A stretch of 64,000 nucleotides of DNA from Aurantibacter aestuarii. GTDB taxonomy: Bacteria; Bacteroidota; Bacteroidia; Flavobacteriales; Flavobacteriaceae. Numbering within the stretch: position 1 is the stretch's first letter; each line of letters opens with the position of its first letter. The notes below the pieces were generated by a model. The model was given only the letters and a program-made list of their open reading frames with translations. It was not told the DNA's origin and did no database searches. Made by a program: the position numbers and the translations under genes. Where the stretch lies: the NCBI RefSeq assembly GCF_003008425.1, contig NZ_PXOQ01000009.1, forward strand, positions 441,501-505,500, given 5' to 3'. Below, piece by piece: positions 36,977 to 46,461 of this stretch.

Positions 36977-37678
36977 ATCAAGACTTCAAAAACCTTATCA
37001 ACTAAAGATAATCTTCAAGTTATATACGAAGACAATCACATTATTGCCGTTAACAAACGTGCAGGAGATATTGTTCAAGGTGATAAAACCGGTGATAAAC
37101 CACTTAGTGATGTCGTAAAAGATTACATTAAAGATAAATACAACAAACCTGGTAATGTGTATTTGGGCACTGTACACCGCTTAGACAGACCAACTACTGG
37201 TTTAGTCATTTTTGCAAAGACCAGTAAAGTTTTACCTAGGCTAAATAAGTTATTTTTAACTAAAGACATTTCAAAAACCTATTGGGCACTAGTTAAAGAA
37301 CAACCACCAAAAACAAAAGACACGCTTGTAAACTGGCTAAAAAAAAATCCGAAGAACAATAAATCTGCCGCTTACCCAAAAGAAGTTTCTCAAAGTAAAA
37401 AAGCTATTTTACATTACGAAATATTAAAAAAATTAGATAATTATTTTCTATTAGAAATTAATTTAGAAACTGGTCGTCACCACCAAATTCGCGTTCAATT
37501 ATCTAACATTGGCTGTCCCATAAAAGGCGATTTAAAATATGGTTTTGACCGCAGTAATAAAGATGCCAGCATTAGTTTACATGCCAGATATATAGAGTTT
37601 ATACATCCAGTTTCTAACGAAGCTATTAAAATAACTGCCGATTTACCCAATGACCCAACCTGGAATGCTTGTTTATAA
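36977..37678 (+). CDS. RluA-type pseudouridine synthase with an apparent non-standard start
   Basis: The conserved domain begins at VIYEDNHIIAVNKRAGDIVQ (from about 37019) and contains the catalytic motif TVHRLDRPTTG, then TGRHHQIRVQL, typical of the RluA family. In this frame, between the in-frame TAA at 36965 and the GTG at 37157, there is no ATG, GTG or TTG. The GTG would remove the first 46 domain residues. The best placed codon is ATC at 36977, giving IKTSKTLSTKDNLQVIYEDN, where relatives would have a Met. The gene is therefore either started at ATC or has lost its start codon. Coding sequence is otherwise intact, about 233 codons. Confidence 0.8.
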   Translation: MKTSKTLSTKDNLQVIYEDNHIIAVNKRAGDIVQGDKTGDKPLSDVVKDYIKDKYNKPGNVYLGTVHRLDRPTTGLVIFAKTSKVLPRLNKLFLTKDISKTYWALVKEQPPKTKDTLVNWLKKNPKNNKSAAYPKEVSQSKKAILHYEILKKLDNYFLLEINLETGRHHQIRVQLSNIGCPIKGDLKYGFDRSNKDASISLHARYIEFIHPVSNEAIKITADLPNDPTWNACL

Positions 37679-37732
37679 TTTTTATATGTAATAATACGTT
37701 AGTAAGTTATATTCATTTAACACCTAGTCATT

Positions 37733-38311
37733 TTGAAAAATTTTTTAGTCCTATTTTCTGCTTTATTCATTTTTAATTATTGTATTTCTCAAGAAGATTC
37801 AAGTAAATTAGATTTAGCAAATTGTGCTTTAGAATTAACCCATCAAAAAGTAGTTTACGACCCAAGTTATTTTTCTATTCCATATCCAAATGGCGATGTT
37901 CCAGAAAATAAAGGCGTTTGCACCGATGTGGTTATTAGAGCATATAGAAAAACTGGTATAGATTTGCAAAAAGAAGTTCATGAAGACATGAAAGCAAATT
38001 TTAAACTTTACCCAAAACTATGGGGCTTAAAAAGCACAGATAAAAATATAGACCATAGACGTGTTCCAAATTTAATGACCTTCTTTTCCAGAAAAGGAAT
38101 TACTAAATCTATAACTAATAATGGAGCCGATTATCAACCAGGAGATGTCGTATCCTGGAATCTTGGAAATGGTTTAACCCACATTGGGATTGTAAGTCCT
38201 GTAAAATCTAAAGACAATAAACGCTATCTAATTGTGCATAATATTGGCGCGGGTCAGGTTTTAGAAGACTGTCTTTTCGACTTTCAAATAAGTGGGCATT
38301 ACAGTTATTGA
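37733..38311 (+). CDS. DUF1287 family secreted protein (NlpC/P60-like fold)
   Basis: 192 residues from TTG 37733 with a signal peptide (1-19, ending CISQ). DUF1287 signature: VVYDPSYFSIPYPNGDVPENKGVCTDVVIRAYRKTG-type layout with a Cys in GVCTDV, then VPNLMTFFSR, YQPGDVVSW and a His in LTHIGIVS. The Cys-His pair resembles an NlpC/P60 catalytic site, so a role in the cell wall is plausible but unproven. Confidence 0.87.
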   Translation: MKNFLVLFSALFIFNYCISQEDSSKLDLANCALELTHQKVVYDPSYFSIPYPNGDVPENKGVCTDVVIRAYRKTGIDLQKEVHEDMKANFKLYPKLWGLKSTDKNIDHRRVPNLMTFFSRKGITKSITNNGADYQPGDVVSWNLGNGLTHIGIVSPVKSKDNKRYLIVHNIGAGQVLEDCLFDFQISGHYSY

Positions 38312-38382
38312 TTTATAAAGCTAAACTTATATTAAATCTGTAAAGCTTTCATTTCAATTACATAACTTTATTAAAAAAAGTT

Positions 38383-39753
38383 ATGTTTCAAGAATTACTA
38401 CAAAATCAAAAGGAGTTTTTTAAATCGCATCAAACTAAACATATCGATTTTAGGCTGACTTCATTAAAAAAACTAAAAGAAGTCATTTTAAATAACGAAA
38501 ATGAAATTACCACTGCTTTATTAGAAGATTTTAAAAAGCCTGTTTTTGAAACTTATATTACGGAAATTTCTGTAGTCCTATCGGAACTGGATTTGATGAT
38601 TAAAAACATCGCATCATGGAGCAAACCCGAAAAAATACGTCCTGCACTTATGAATTTTCCATCTACGGAATATATTTATAACGAACCCTATGGGAATTGT
38701 CTAATTATAGCACCGTGGAATTATCCATTTCAATTGGCTATGGCTCCACTAATTGATGCTATTGCTACAGGAAATACCGTTATTTTAAAGCCAAGTGAAT
38801 TAACCCCAAAAACAAGTGCTCTATTAAAACGAATTGTCTCTGAAGTATTTCAACCTGAACATGCCATAGTGGTTGAAGGTGACGCAGATGTAGCTTCAAA
38901 ACTACTCGATTTGAAATGGGATTATATCTTTTTTACGGGTAGTGTAAAAGTGGGCAAAATTGTAGCAAAAGCAGCAGCACCACATTTAACACCAGTGACT
39001 TTAGAATTAGGTGGAAAAAACCCTTGTATTATTGACGAATCTGCAAAAATTCAACTTACTGCAAAACGCATTGTTTGGGGTAAATTTTTAAATGCAGGAC
39101 AAACTTGTATTGCACCAGATTATATCTTAATTCATCACAGTAAAAAAGAGGCTTTTTATAAAGCCATAAAAACTGAAATTGAAGCTGCGTTTGGAATAAC
39201 TCCTGAAACCTCACCAGATTATACACGAATTATTAATAAAGATCATTATGAAAGACTTACGGGTTTAATAAAAAATGAAACTATTATTACTGGTGGACAA
39301 CAAAATATTAATGACAATTATTTGGCACCAACGGTTTTAGACGAATGCAGTTTAGAAAGTGATGTGATGCAAGATGAAATTTTTGGTCCTATTTTACCTG
39401 TTATTTCTTACACTTCTGAAAATGAGTTACAATCAATTATAAATTCCTATGCCAAACCTTTAGCTTTTTATGTGTTTTCAAGCAATATGGATAAAGCTAA
39501 AAAACTGATGGATGAATTTTCTTTTGGTGGTGGTGTAATTAACGATACCATTATTCAATTTACCAACCATAGATTACCTTTTGGTGGCGTTGGAGAAAGT
39601 GGGATTGGCGCATACCATGGGAAACATTCCTTTACCACGTTTTCGCATCAAAAAGCGGTAGTGAAAAAAGCAACCTGGCTAGATTTACCTTTTAGATACG
39701 CACCTTATGGTGATAAGTTAAAAACGTTGAAGAAAGTTTTGAAGTGGTTATAA
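38383..39753 (+). CDS. Aldehyde dehydrogenase (class 3-like)
   Basis: 456 residues. Rossmann region IIAPWNYPFQLAMAPLIDAIATGN, VILKPSEL, FTGSVKVGKIV; catalytic Glu in TLELGGKNP; catalytic Cys in NAGQTCIAPDY. The length and the short C-terminus match ALDH3-type enzymes that oxidise medium to long aliphatic aldehydes. No signal peptide. Convergent with yifB, with 70 featureless bases between. Confidence 0.95.
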   Translation: MFQELLQNQKEFFKSHQTKHIDFRLTSLKKLKEVILNNENEITTALLEDFKKPVFETYITEISVVLSELDLMIKNIASWSKPEKIRPALMNFPSTEYIYNEPYGNCLIIAPWNYPFQLAMAPLIDAIATGNTVILKPSELTPKTSALLKRIVSEVFQPEHAIVVEGDADVASKLLDLKWDYIFFTGSVKVGKIVAKAAAPHLTPVTLELGGKNPCIIDESAKIQLTAKRIVWGKFLNAGQTCIAPDYILIHHSKKEAFYKAIKTEIEAAFGITPETSPDYTRIINKDHYERLTGLIKNETIITGGQQNINDNYLAPTVLDECSLESDVMQDEIFGPILPVISYTSENELQSIINSYAKPLAFYVFSSNMDKAKKLMDEFSFGGGVINDTIIQFTNHRLPFGGVGESGIGAYHGKHSFTTFSHQKAVVKKATWLDLPFRYAPYGDKLKTLKKVLKWL

Positions 39754-39823
39754 TGGATTATTAGATTCTTAAAAGGAGAATTATTTATTCCTATAATTGA
39801 CTATTGTTAAGTGATAAATGAAT

Positions 39824-41359
39824 TTACCCCAACCAACCTTCTCTATCTAAACTTCTATATTGAATAGCTTCACTAATGTGAGCTCCAGTTATAGATTCAC
39901 TTTCATCTAAATCGGCAATAGTTCTAGAAACTTTTAAAATACGGTCGTAAGCTCTTGCGGAAAGATTTAAACGTTCCATTGCGGTTTTAAGTAAATTTAG
40001 AGACGTATCGTCTAACTTACAATATTCTCGTATTTGTTTTACACTCATTTGAGCATTATAATGCACATGTTCTGAAGTTTCAAAACGTTTTGTTTGAATC
40101 ATTCTAGCTTTAGTAACCCGTTTTCTAATTTCTACAGAAGATTCTGCTTTTTGCTCACTTGATAATTTTTCAAAAGGTACAGGCGTTACTTCGATATGAA
40201 TATCAATTCGATCTAATAAGGGACCAGAAACTTTACTTAAATAGCGCTGCATTTCAGCAGGACTTGAAGTTACGGGCGCATCTGGATCGTTAAAATAACC
40301 ACTTGGACTAGGATTCATACTAGCTACCAGCATAAAACTACTTGGATAGGTTACAGTAAATTTTGCACGGGAAATTGTGACTTCTCTGTCTTCCAAAGGT
40401 TGACGCATAACTTCCAAAACTTCACGTTTAAACTCAGGCAATTCATCTAAAAACAAAACACCATTATGAGATAAGGAAATTTCACCGGGCTGCGGATAAC
40501 TTCCGCCACCAACTAATGCGACGTTAGATATCGTATGATGTGGGCTCCTAAAAGGTCTTTGAGATAATAATCCAGAGTTTTTAACACGACCAACAACGGA
40601 ATGTATTTTTGTAGTTTCTAAAGCTTCGTTTAAAGTCATAGGAGGCAAAATACTTGGTAAACGTTTTGCCAACATGGTTTTTCCTGCTCCTGGAGGACCA
40701 ATTAAAATAATATTATGTCCGCCTGCTGCTGCAATTTCCATACAGCGTTTAATACTTTCCTGTCCTTTTACATCGCTAAAATCGAATTCAGGAAAATTCA
40801 GGTTTTTTTCAAATTCTTCTTTCGTATTAATAATAGTTTGTTCTAAAACATCACCAGTATTAAAAAAATCAATGACCTGTTTAATGTTATCAATCCCATA
40901 AACTTCCAAGCCATCCACTATTGCTGCTTCCTTAGCATTTTGACTTGGTAAAATAAAACCTTTAAATCCTTCTTCTTTTGCTTTAATTGCTATGGGTAAT
41001 GCTCCTTTTATGGGCTGCAATGTACCATCTAAAGACAACTCGCCCATAATAATATACTTATCTAGCTCTTCAGATTTTATTTGGTCTGATGCTGCTAAAA
41101 TTCCCAATGCCAGGGTTAGGTCGTATGCTGAGCCTTCTTTACGTAAATCGGCAGGAGACATATTAATGATTAGTTTTTTCCCTGGAATTTTATATCCATT
41201 ATTTTGAAATGCTGCTGCTATTCTAAAATTACTTTCTTTTATGGCATTATCGGGTAAACCGACTAAATGATAGCCTATACCTTTGTCCACATTAACTTCG
41301 ACCATTATGGTGGTAGCTTCTACTCCAAACACAGCACTTCCAAAAACTTTTTTAAGCAT
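39824..41359 (-). CDS. YifB/ComM family Mg-chelatase-like AAA ATPase
   Basis: 511 residues. An N-terminal Lon-protease-like fold (about 1-170) is followed by an AAA+ core with Walker A GPPGAGKTMLAKRLP and Walker B LFLDELPEF, sensor SMNPSPSGYF and the helical C-terminal domain. The family includes ComM, a helicase that assists branch migration during natural transformation. No other competence gene is seen here. Confidence 0.95.
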   Translation of the reverse strand: MLKKVFGSAVFGVEATTIMVEVNVDKGIGYHLVGLPDNAIKESNFRIAAAFQNNGYKIPGKKLIINMSPADLRKEGSAYDLTLALGILAASDQIKSEELDKYIIMGELSLDGTLQPIKGALPIAIKAKEEGFKGFILPSQNAKEAAIVDGLEVYGIDNIKQVIDFFNTGDVLEQTIINTKEEFEKNLNFPEFDFSDVKGQESIKRCMEIAAAGGHNIILIGPPGAGKTMLAKRLPSILPPMTLNEALETTKIHSVVGRVKNSGLLSQRPFRSPHHTISNVALVGGGSYPQPGEISLSHNGVLFLDELPEFKREVLEVMRQPLEDREVTISRAKFTVTYPSSFMLVASMNPSPSGYFNDPDAPVTSSPAEMQRYLSKVSGPLLDRIDIHIEVTPVPFEKLSSEQKAESSVEIRKRVTKARMIQTKRFETSEHVHYNAQMSVKQIREYCKLDDTSLNLLKTAMERLNLSARAYDRILKVSRTIADLDESESITGAHISEAIQYRSLDREGWLG

Positions 41360-41407
41360 TAAATATGAATTAGTGTAGATTAAATGTAACTAAAAAATAG
41401 ACACAAA

Positions 41408-41436
41408 AAAAAGCGAGAACAAAATTCTCGCTTTTT
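41408..41436 (-). terminator. Terminator after the 1008-residue surface protein gene
   Basis: A 12-bp stem (41408-41419 with 41425-41436) with a 5-base loop and a T run on the minus strand. Lies 29 bases past the stop and before the yifB start. Confidence 0.85.
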
Positions 41437-41464
41437 AAATTAACTAAGTAAGTAGGGGTTTTGG

Positions 41465-44400
41465 TTAATTTAAATTTTCCCAAGTAGCACCGGTCCAAAC
41501 TCTAACTTTCTTTAAAGCGGAGTCATAATATACATCTCCTTCTTCTGGAGCTGCTGGCTCATTACTAGGTTTTAAATTCATTAATGTCTCAACTTTAACA
41601 CTACCATTAACGGTAAGTGTATGAGTTAAATTAGTTAATGGAGAAATATCTACATTTATACCAACTCTTTTAGCCGTAAAATCTCCACCAATTAAAGGTG
41701 TTTCGGTATCTGGAGCAGTTTGTAAATTCGAATTATTTATAAATAATGCATTACTTAATCTTACATCATAACCAGCATTAGTTCCTAAGTAAATCGAGTT
41801 ACTACTGTTATTTACACCTGTTGTTGAATTCCCTGCTTCAAATCCAATAGCGACATTATTACTTCCACCTGATAATTGAGCTAAAGCAGCTTGACCTAAT
41901 CCAACATTTCCATTTCCACCATTTAAAATAGCCAAAGCATCTTGACCAACTGCAGTATTATCGTTACCAGTTGTATTTATATATAATGATCTTTGTCCTA
42001 TCGCTGTGTTGTTAAATCCAGTTGTAATAGCTTGACCTGCAATTTGTCCTACTACAGTATTATAACTTCCTGTAGTTGTTCGCTGTAATGTTCTAGCTCC
42101 TAGTGCCGTATTAAAACCTCCATTTGTACTAGTACTCATAGCCTCACTACCTACAGCAGTATTAAAATTATTAAAGCTACCACCTGTATGGTTTTGTCCG
42201 GCATTATCTCCTATGAATACAGAAAATTGATTTGTAGCTATCGGAGTTAAATTACCAGCATTTTGACCTATAAAAGTGTTTTTACCTGTATTTAAAACTT
42301 CTATTTGACCTTTAGTTGTAATACGTGTTCTTTCAATATTATTTGTTCTTATGACTAATGGTTGATTATCGTTTGTTCCTAAAAAATTAGTAGCTGAATT
42401 TGTTCCTGTATTACCTGTTGTTTTCCAATCATCCGATAGGGTTACAGAATTACCATTTTCGATTGATAACGTATTTCCGGTTAAAGTTAAATTTTGATCA
42501 TCTGTGCCTCCTCCTGAACCAGTTGGAGCTTCCCAAGTCGCATTTCCATTTGCATCTGAAGTCAATACGTAACCATCTTGCTGTTGTCCATCTTCTAATC
42601 TAAACACATAACTTCCTGCTGATGCAGTAACTGTTTCAGTAATTAAAAAATTATCAACACTTACTCCATAACTGTAATTAGCTCTATAACGTACTCTAAT
42701 TTCGTAATTATCACCAGGAATAACCGTTTGTGTAGTTGAAGATGTTGCATTGAAAGTATCTGCACCAGGAGCTAAATTTAGCACTTGTACTGAATTTGCA
42801 GGGTTACTCGTATTATAAAGTGTCACATTAAAAATGTCACCAGCTCTAAATTGATCGTAACCATAATTAAATTGAACATCTACAGCCGTTTGTGTAGGTG
42901 AAAACACACCTACTACTAGTGTATTATCTTGCTGACATCCAGTTGTATTAGTAGTTGAAAAATCTATAATAGCTCTATTTCCTGAACACGTTGTACAAGA
43001 ATTAGCCACAGCAGTACTTGCGTCTGTAGTACTAATTCTCCAACCATCTTCACTTAAACATCCAGAACTTGCATTATTTTCATAAGGGAAACTTCCAGAA
43101 GTGTCACTTACATCACCTACAGCTGAAGCTTCAAAATTTTGAGAGACTAATGTAAATACTCCACCTGTTACAGCTGGGACTGTTGTTCCCGTTACGTGTA
43201 AATTTGTTGTTGGAGTTACATTACCAATACCTACATTACCTTGGGTAAACATATTATCATTTATATCATCTGGAGCTGTGGTAGTACCTTCTTCATACCA
43301 GTCCGCATCTGCAGATGCTGCTCCTCCATTTTGCCATGTTACAGCGCCAGCACCATCTGTTGTAAGAACTTGTCCACTTGTTCCATCTGTTGTAGGGAAT
43401 GCGTAAACTGAACCTGGTGTTGTATCATCACTTGAACCAATTTGTAATTGACCACCAATTCTTAAAATATCATTATCAAACTCTCCGTAAAGTAAAGGTG
43501 TTATACTCGATGAATTTTCAATTGCCAAAACATTATTACCTGGTTGGCTTTGCCAAACTTGATGCCCAATTAAAACTCTACCTGTTGGCTCAAAAGCTGT
43601 AAGGCTTTGTATACCAGCTTCTGCTCCAATAACTACGTTATTTCCTCCATCATTTTCTTCGTCTGCAGAATAACCAATAAAAACACTATTACTTCCTGAA
43701 GTCGTTCTTCCTGCATCCGCACCTATCGCTGTATTTCTATCACCTGTAGCTCTTAAGCTTAGTGTTCTATGTCCTACTCCTACATTATAAAAAGATTTAG
43801 ACCTGTTATTTAAAGCACCACTACCAATAGCAATAGAAAAATCACTTTCATCAGAATTTTCAAGAGCATCTGTACCAATAGCGATAGAGTTATTTCCTAA
43901 AATATTTGTGGAGGCAGCACCATCTCCTATTGCAATATTGTCTCTATTAAATACGCTTGAAAGTCCTGCATTATTACCTAAATAAATATTTCTTCTCCCA
44001 ATAGTTACATTTTCACCTGCTTGTTTTCCAATAAAAATATTAGAATTGGCGTCCGATAATTCAAACTGACCTTTAGTGGTTAACCTAGCAAACTCCGTAT
44101 TATTTGTTTTAAAGACTAATTCTTCATTATCAATTGTCCCTAAAAAATTAACAGTGTCGTCTGTTCCAGCATTACCTAATAACTCCCATGCATCTTTAGA
44201 GCCTCCAAATGGTAACCAAGTTGTTGTTGCATTATTCCAGTAGTAAAATCCAGGTGTATTAGTACCATCCAAAGTTGTTAGGTAAACAATCATAGCATCT
44301 TGATCTACAATTGGATTGGTAGCAGGAAATGCATCGATTCGAGGAACAAGAATACCATCATCTGATGCTGGATTGGCTTGATCTGAAGCTACAATATCTA

Positions 44401-44491
44401 AGGTTGCTTTTGGATCTGTCGTACCTATACCTACTTGAGCATAAGAAGTAACAAATCCTAAAAAACAAAGGATGTAAGTAATTTTTTTCAT
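41465..44491 (-). CDS. Large secreted surface protein with YadA-head-like repeats and an internal duplication
   Basis: 1008 residues. A signal peptide (1-18) is followed by QVGIGTTDPKATLDIVASD. Two homologous modules, about 135-330 and 700-930, begin with WELLGNAGTDDTVNFLGT and WKTTGNTGTNSATNFLGT and continue into runs of short repeats such as NIAIGDGA, NSIAIGTDAL, NTAVGQDAL, NNVAIGFEAG. These have the spacing of the YadA-type left-handed beta-roll. Between them (about 430-620) lies a beta-sandwich-like domain rich in Cys and Thr. The C-terminus ends YYDSALKKVRVWTGATWENLN with no membrane anchor and no Por sorting domain visible. Probably a trimeric or fibrous adhesin. Confidence 0.82.
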   Translation of the reverse strand: MKKITYILCFLGFVTSYAQVGIGTTDPKATLDIVASDQANPASDDGILVPRIDAFPATNPIVDQDAMIVYLTTLDGTNTPGFYYWNNATTTWLPFGGSKDAWELLGNAGTDDTVNFLGTIDNEELVFKTNNTEFARLTTKGQFELSDANSNIFIGKQAGENVTIGRRNIYLGNNAGLSSVFNRDNIAIGDGAASTNILGNNSIAIGTDALENSDESDFSIAIGSGALNNRSKSFYNVGVGHRTLSLRATGDRNTAIGADAGRTTSGSNSVFIGYSADEENDGGNNVVIGAEAGIQSLTAFEPTGRVLIGHQVWQSQPGNNVLAIENSSSITPLLYGEFDNDILRIGGQLQIGSSDDTTPGSVYAFPTTDGTSGQVLTTDGAGAVTWQNGGAASADADWYEEGTTTAPDDINDNMFTQGNVGIGNVTPTTNLHVTGTTVPAVTGGVFTLVSQNFEASAVGDVSDTSGSFPYENNASSGCLSEDGWRISTTDASTAVANSCTTCSGNRAIIDFSTTNTTGCQQDNTLVVGVFSPTQTAVDVQFNYGYDQFRAGDIFNVTLYNTSNPANSVQVLNLAPGADTFNATSSTTQTVIPGDNYEIRVRYRANYSYGVSVDNFLITETVTASAGSYVFRLEDGQQQDGYVLTSDANGNATWEAPTGSGGGTDDQNLTLTGNTLSIENGNSVTLSDDWKTTGNTGTNSATNFLGTNDNQPLVIRTNNIERTRITTKGQIEVLNTGKNTFIGQNAGNLTPIATNQFSVFIGDNAGQNHTGGSFNNFNTAVGSEAMSTSTNGGFNTALGARTLQRTTTGSYNTVVGQIAGQAITTGFNNTAIGQRSLYINTTGNDNTAVGQDALAILNGGNGNVGLGQAALAQLSGGSNNVAIGFEAGNSTTGVNNSSNSIYLGTNAGYDVRLSNALFINNSNLQTAPDTETPLIGGDFTAKRVGINVDISPLTNLTHTLTVNGSVKVETLMNLKPSNEPAAPEEGDVYYDSALKKVRVWTGATWENLN

Positions 44492-44522
44492 CTTTCAATA
44501 ATGTGTTTAAGTTAGGATGAAC

Positions 44523-44554
44523 CAAAACTATCTTATTTGTTAAAAAAAATACAA
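44523..44554 (-). promoter_or_regulatory. Promoter of the 1008-residue surface protein gene
   Basis: On the minus strand TTG (44552-44554), a 21-base spacer and TAGTTTTG (44523-44530), in line with the Bacteroidota consensus. The start codon is 32 bases downstream. It lies in the 152-base gap shared with the divergent TPR/LuxR regulator gene. Confidence 0.65.
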
Positions 44555-44643
44555 TTTACAAATCCTTTTTATATCCTATTTACAATAAAAAAACTCCTTT
44601 TTTATTCCTATTTTAGCATTTCATCGGTAAAATTAGTATTTAA

Positions 44644-46425
44644 ATGAATTTAAGATTCTTGTTCTCAATATTGAGTGTTGTAACTTTAAATATTGTATTT
44701 GCTTTTTCAAAAAGTGAAGGTACAGTTGCAAATTACAGTTTAATATGCTCTATTGTGATAACCCCAAATACCTTATTGCAAAATGAAATTAATATTGAGT
44801 CCTATCAAAAACAAGTTTCTAACTATTTACAACTAAATAAAACTGATGCCGCAATTCAATATTCTATTAGGATTTTAAATACAACTAAAAATTCAAATCT
44901 AAAAACTGTTATAAACATACAACTTGCGGAATTGTATTTAAATAAAAACGATTTTAAAGAAACCTATAAATATTTAGAAAATATAGACTACAATGAGATT
45001 AGCATTAGCAATTACAATAAAATTGGAGAATTATATAGTGACATTAACGATTATGAAAATGCCTTAAAATATTATAATGCTGCTTTAGAAGGTGGTCTAA
45101 AGAAAAATGACAGCACTGCGCTTATTACAGTGTATCTTAATCTAGGTGATTTAAGTAACAAATTAAAAAACTATAACAAAGCTTTGGAGTATTACAATAC
45201 TTCTCTTGACTATAGTAAAAAAACAAATAGCTATCGAGCTATAAGTGCGGCTTATAATAATATTACCACTATAGAAATACAAAACGAAGATTATGAAAGT
45301 GCTCTTGCCAAACTTTTAGAAAGTAAAGCGCTTATAACAAAAACTAATACCGATGAGCTTACCAGAAAATCTGTAGACTATAATATTGCCAGTGTGCACA
45401 TAGCATTAAATAATTTGGATATTGCACAAACCATATTGGAGGAGATTATTATTTTTACTCAAGAAACAAATCAGCCACGCCTCTACCCTTATTGTTTAGT
45501 GGCCATAGCAGAAATTTATGATAAAAAAAACAACTATCCAGAAAGTGTTCAATTTTTAAAAAAAGCTTTAAGAGAAAGTATAGCTACTAAAAATGAAGAT
45601 CTGTCTTCTGAAATCAATTTAAGGCTTTCTGAGGTTTACGAGAAGTTGAATAAGCATGACCTCGCCTTAACACATTATAAAGACTACAAACAATTAAGTG
45701 ACTCTATTGGGAAACGTATAAAAAGTAACGATTTAATTGCATTACAAGCTAAGCTAGACATTTCTCAATATAAAAAAGATTTACAGTTACAAAATCAGAA
45801 AATTGATTTCCTAGAATTACAATCTGAGAAATCGACCTTTGTGTTTGTGCTATTAGGCATTTCTATTCTCTTGTTACTTCTCTTGGCTTTAAGACAATAC
45901 AACACTTTAAAATTGAAGAAAAAAAACGAGTCATTTGAGCGGGAAATAAATGTTTTAAAGGAAGACCAGTTAAAAAAAGAAGTAGAGTTTAAAAGTCGTC
46001 AGGTTACTGATTTTGCTATTCAGATACAAGATCAAAATACTGTACTTATGAAACTAAAAAATAGTCTAAATTCTATACTTAACAGTAATAACAATGATAT
46101 TTCAAAAGATATTAGCCAAGAAATTAAAGACTTGTCTTTTGATATCAACTCTAAAATTTCTCTTAACAATGAGAAAATTCAACTAAATACAGATGTTAAC
46201 GAATCTTCTGAGCAGTTTTTACTTCATTTAAAACAGAATTATCCAAATTTAAGTGAGAAAGAAATTAAAGTTTGTACATTAATTCGTTTAAATTATAATA
46301 CGAAACAAATAGCCAGTCAACTAGGGATAGCTGAACATTCTATCCATAATTACCGCTACAATATTAGAAAAAAATGTAGCTTAAATAAAAATACTCAGCT
46401 TGAAGAATTTTTAAATAGTATTTAA
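44644..46425 (+). CDS. Membrane-bound TPR regulator with C-terminal LuxR-type DNA-binding domain
   Basis: 593 residues. An N-terminal signal or anchor segment, then about eight tetratricopeptide-type repeats (60-360, e.g. YSDINDYENALKYYNAALEGGL), one transmembrane segment (about 397-413, FVLLGISILLLLLLAL), a coiled-coil (415-470) and a GerE/LuxR helix-turn-helix (about 530-593, LSEKEIKVCTLIRLNYNTKQ). The layout places the TPRs in the periplasm and the DNA-binding domain in the cytoplasm. Divergent from the surface protein gene, so it is the natural candidate for its regulator. Confidence 0.9.
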   Translation: MNLRFLFSILSVVTLNIVFAFSKSEGTVANYSLICSIVITPNTLLQNEINIESYQKQVSNYLQLNKTDAAIQYSIRILNTTKNSNLKTVINIQLAELYLNKNDFKETYKYLENIDYNEISISNYNKIGELYSDINDYENALKYYNAALEGGLKKNDSTALITVYLNLGDLSNKLKNYNKALEYYNTSLDYSKKTNSYRAISAAYNNITTIEIQNEDYESALAKLLESKALITKTNTDELTRKSVDYNIASVHIALNNLDIAQTILEEIIIFTQETNQPRLYPYCLVAIAEIYDKKNNYPESVQFLKKALRESIATKNEDLSSEINLRLSEVYEKLNKHDLALTHYKDYKQLSDSIGKRIKSNDLIALQAKLDISQYKKDLQLQNQKIDFLELQSEKSTFVFVLLGISILLLLLLALRQYNTLKLKKKNESFEREINVLKEDQLKKEVEFKSRQVTDFAIQIQDQNTVLMKLKNSLNSILNSNNNDISKDISQEIKDLSFDINSKISLNNEKIQLNTDVNESSEQFLLHLKQNYPNLSEKEIKVCTLIRLNYNTKQIASQLGIAEHSIHNYRYNIRKKCSLNKNTQLEEFLNSI

Positions 46426-46461
46426 AAAAATGAAATTATTATGTTTCGCTTTTTTAAATTT

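Noticed and set aside
37157-37678. GTG at 37157 as the start of the pseudouridine synthase
   Set aside because: It would cut off 46 residues of clearly conserved domain that are still open in frame upstream.
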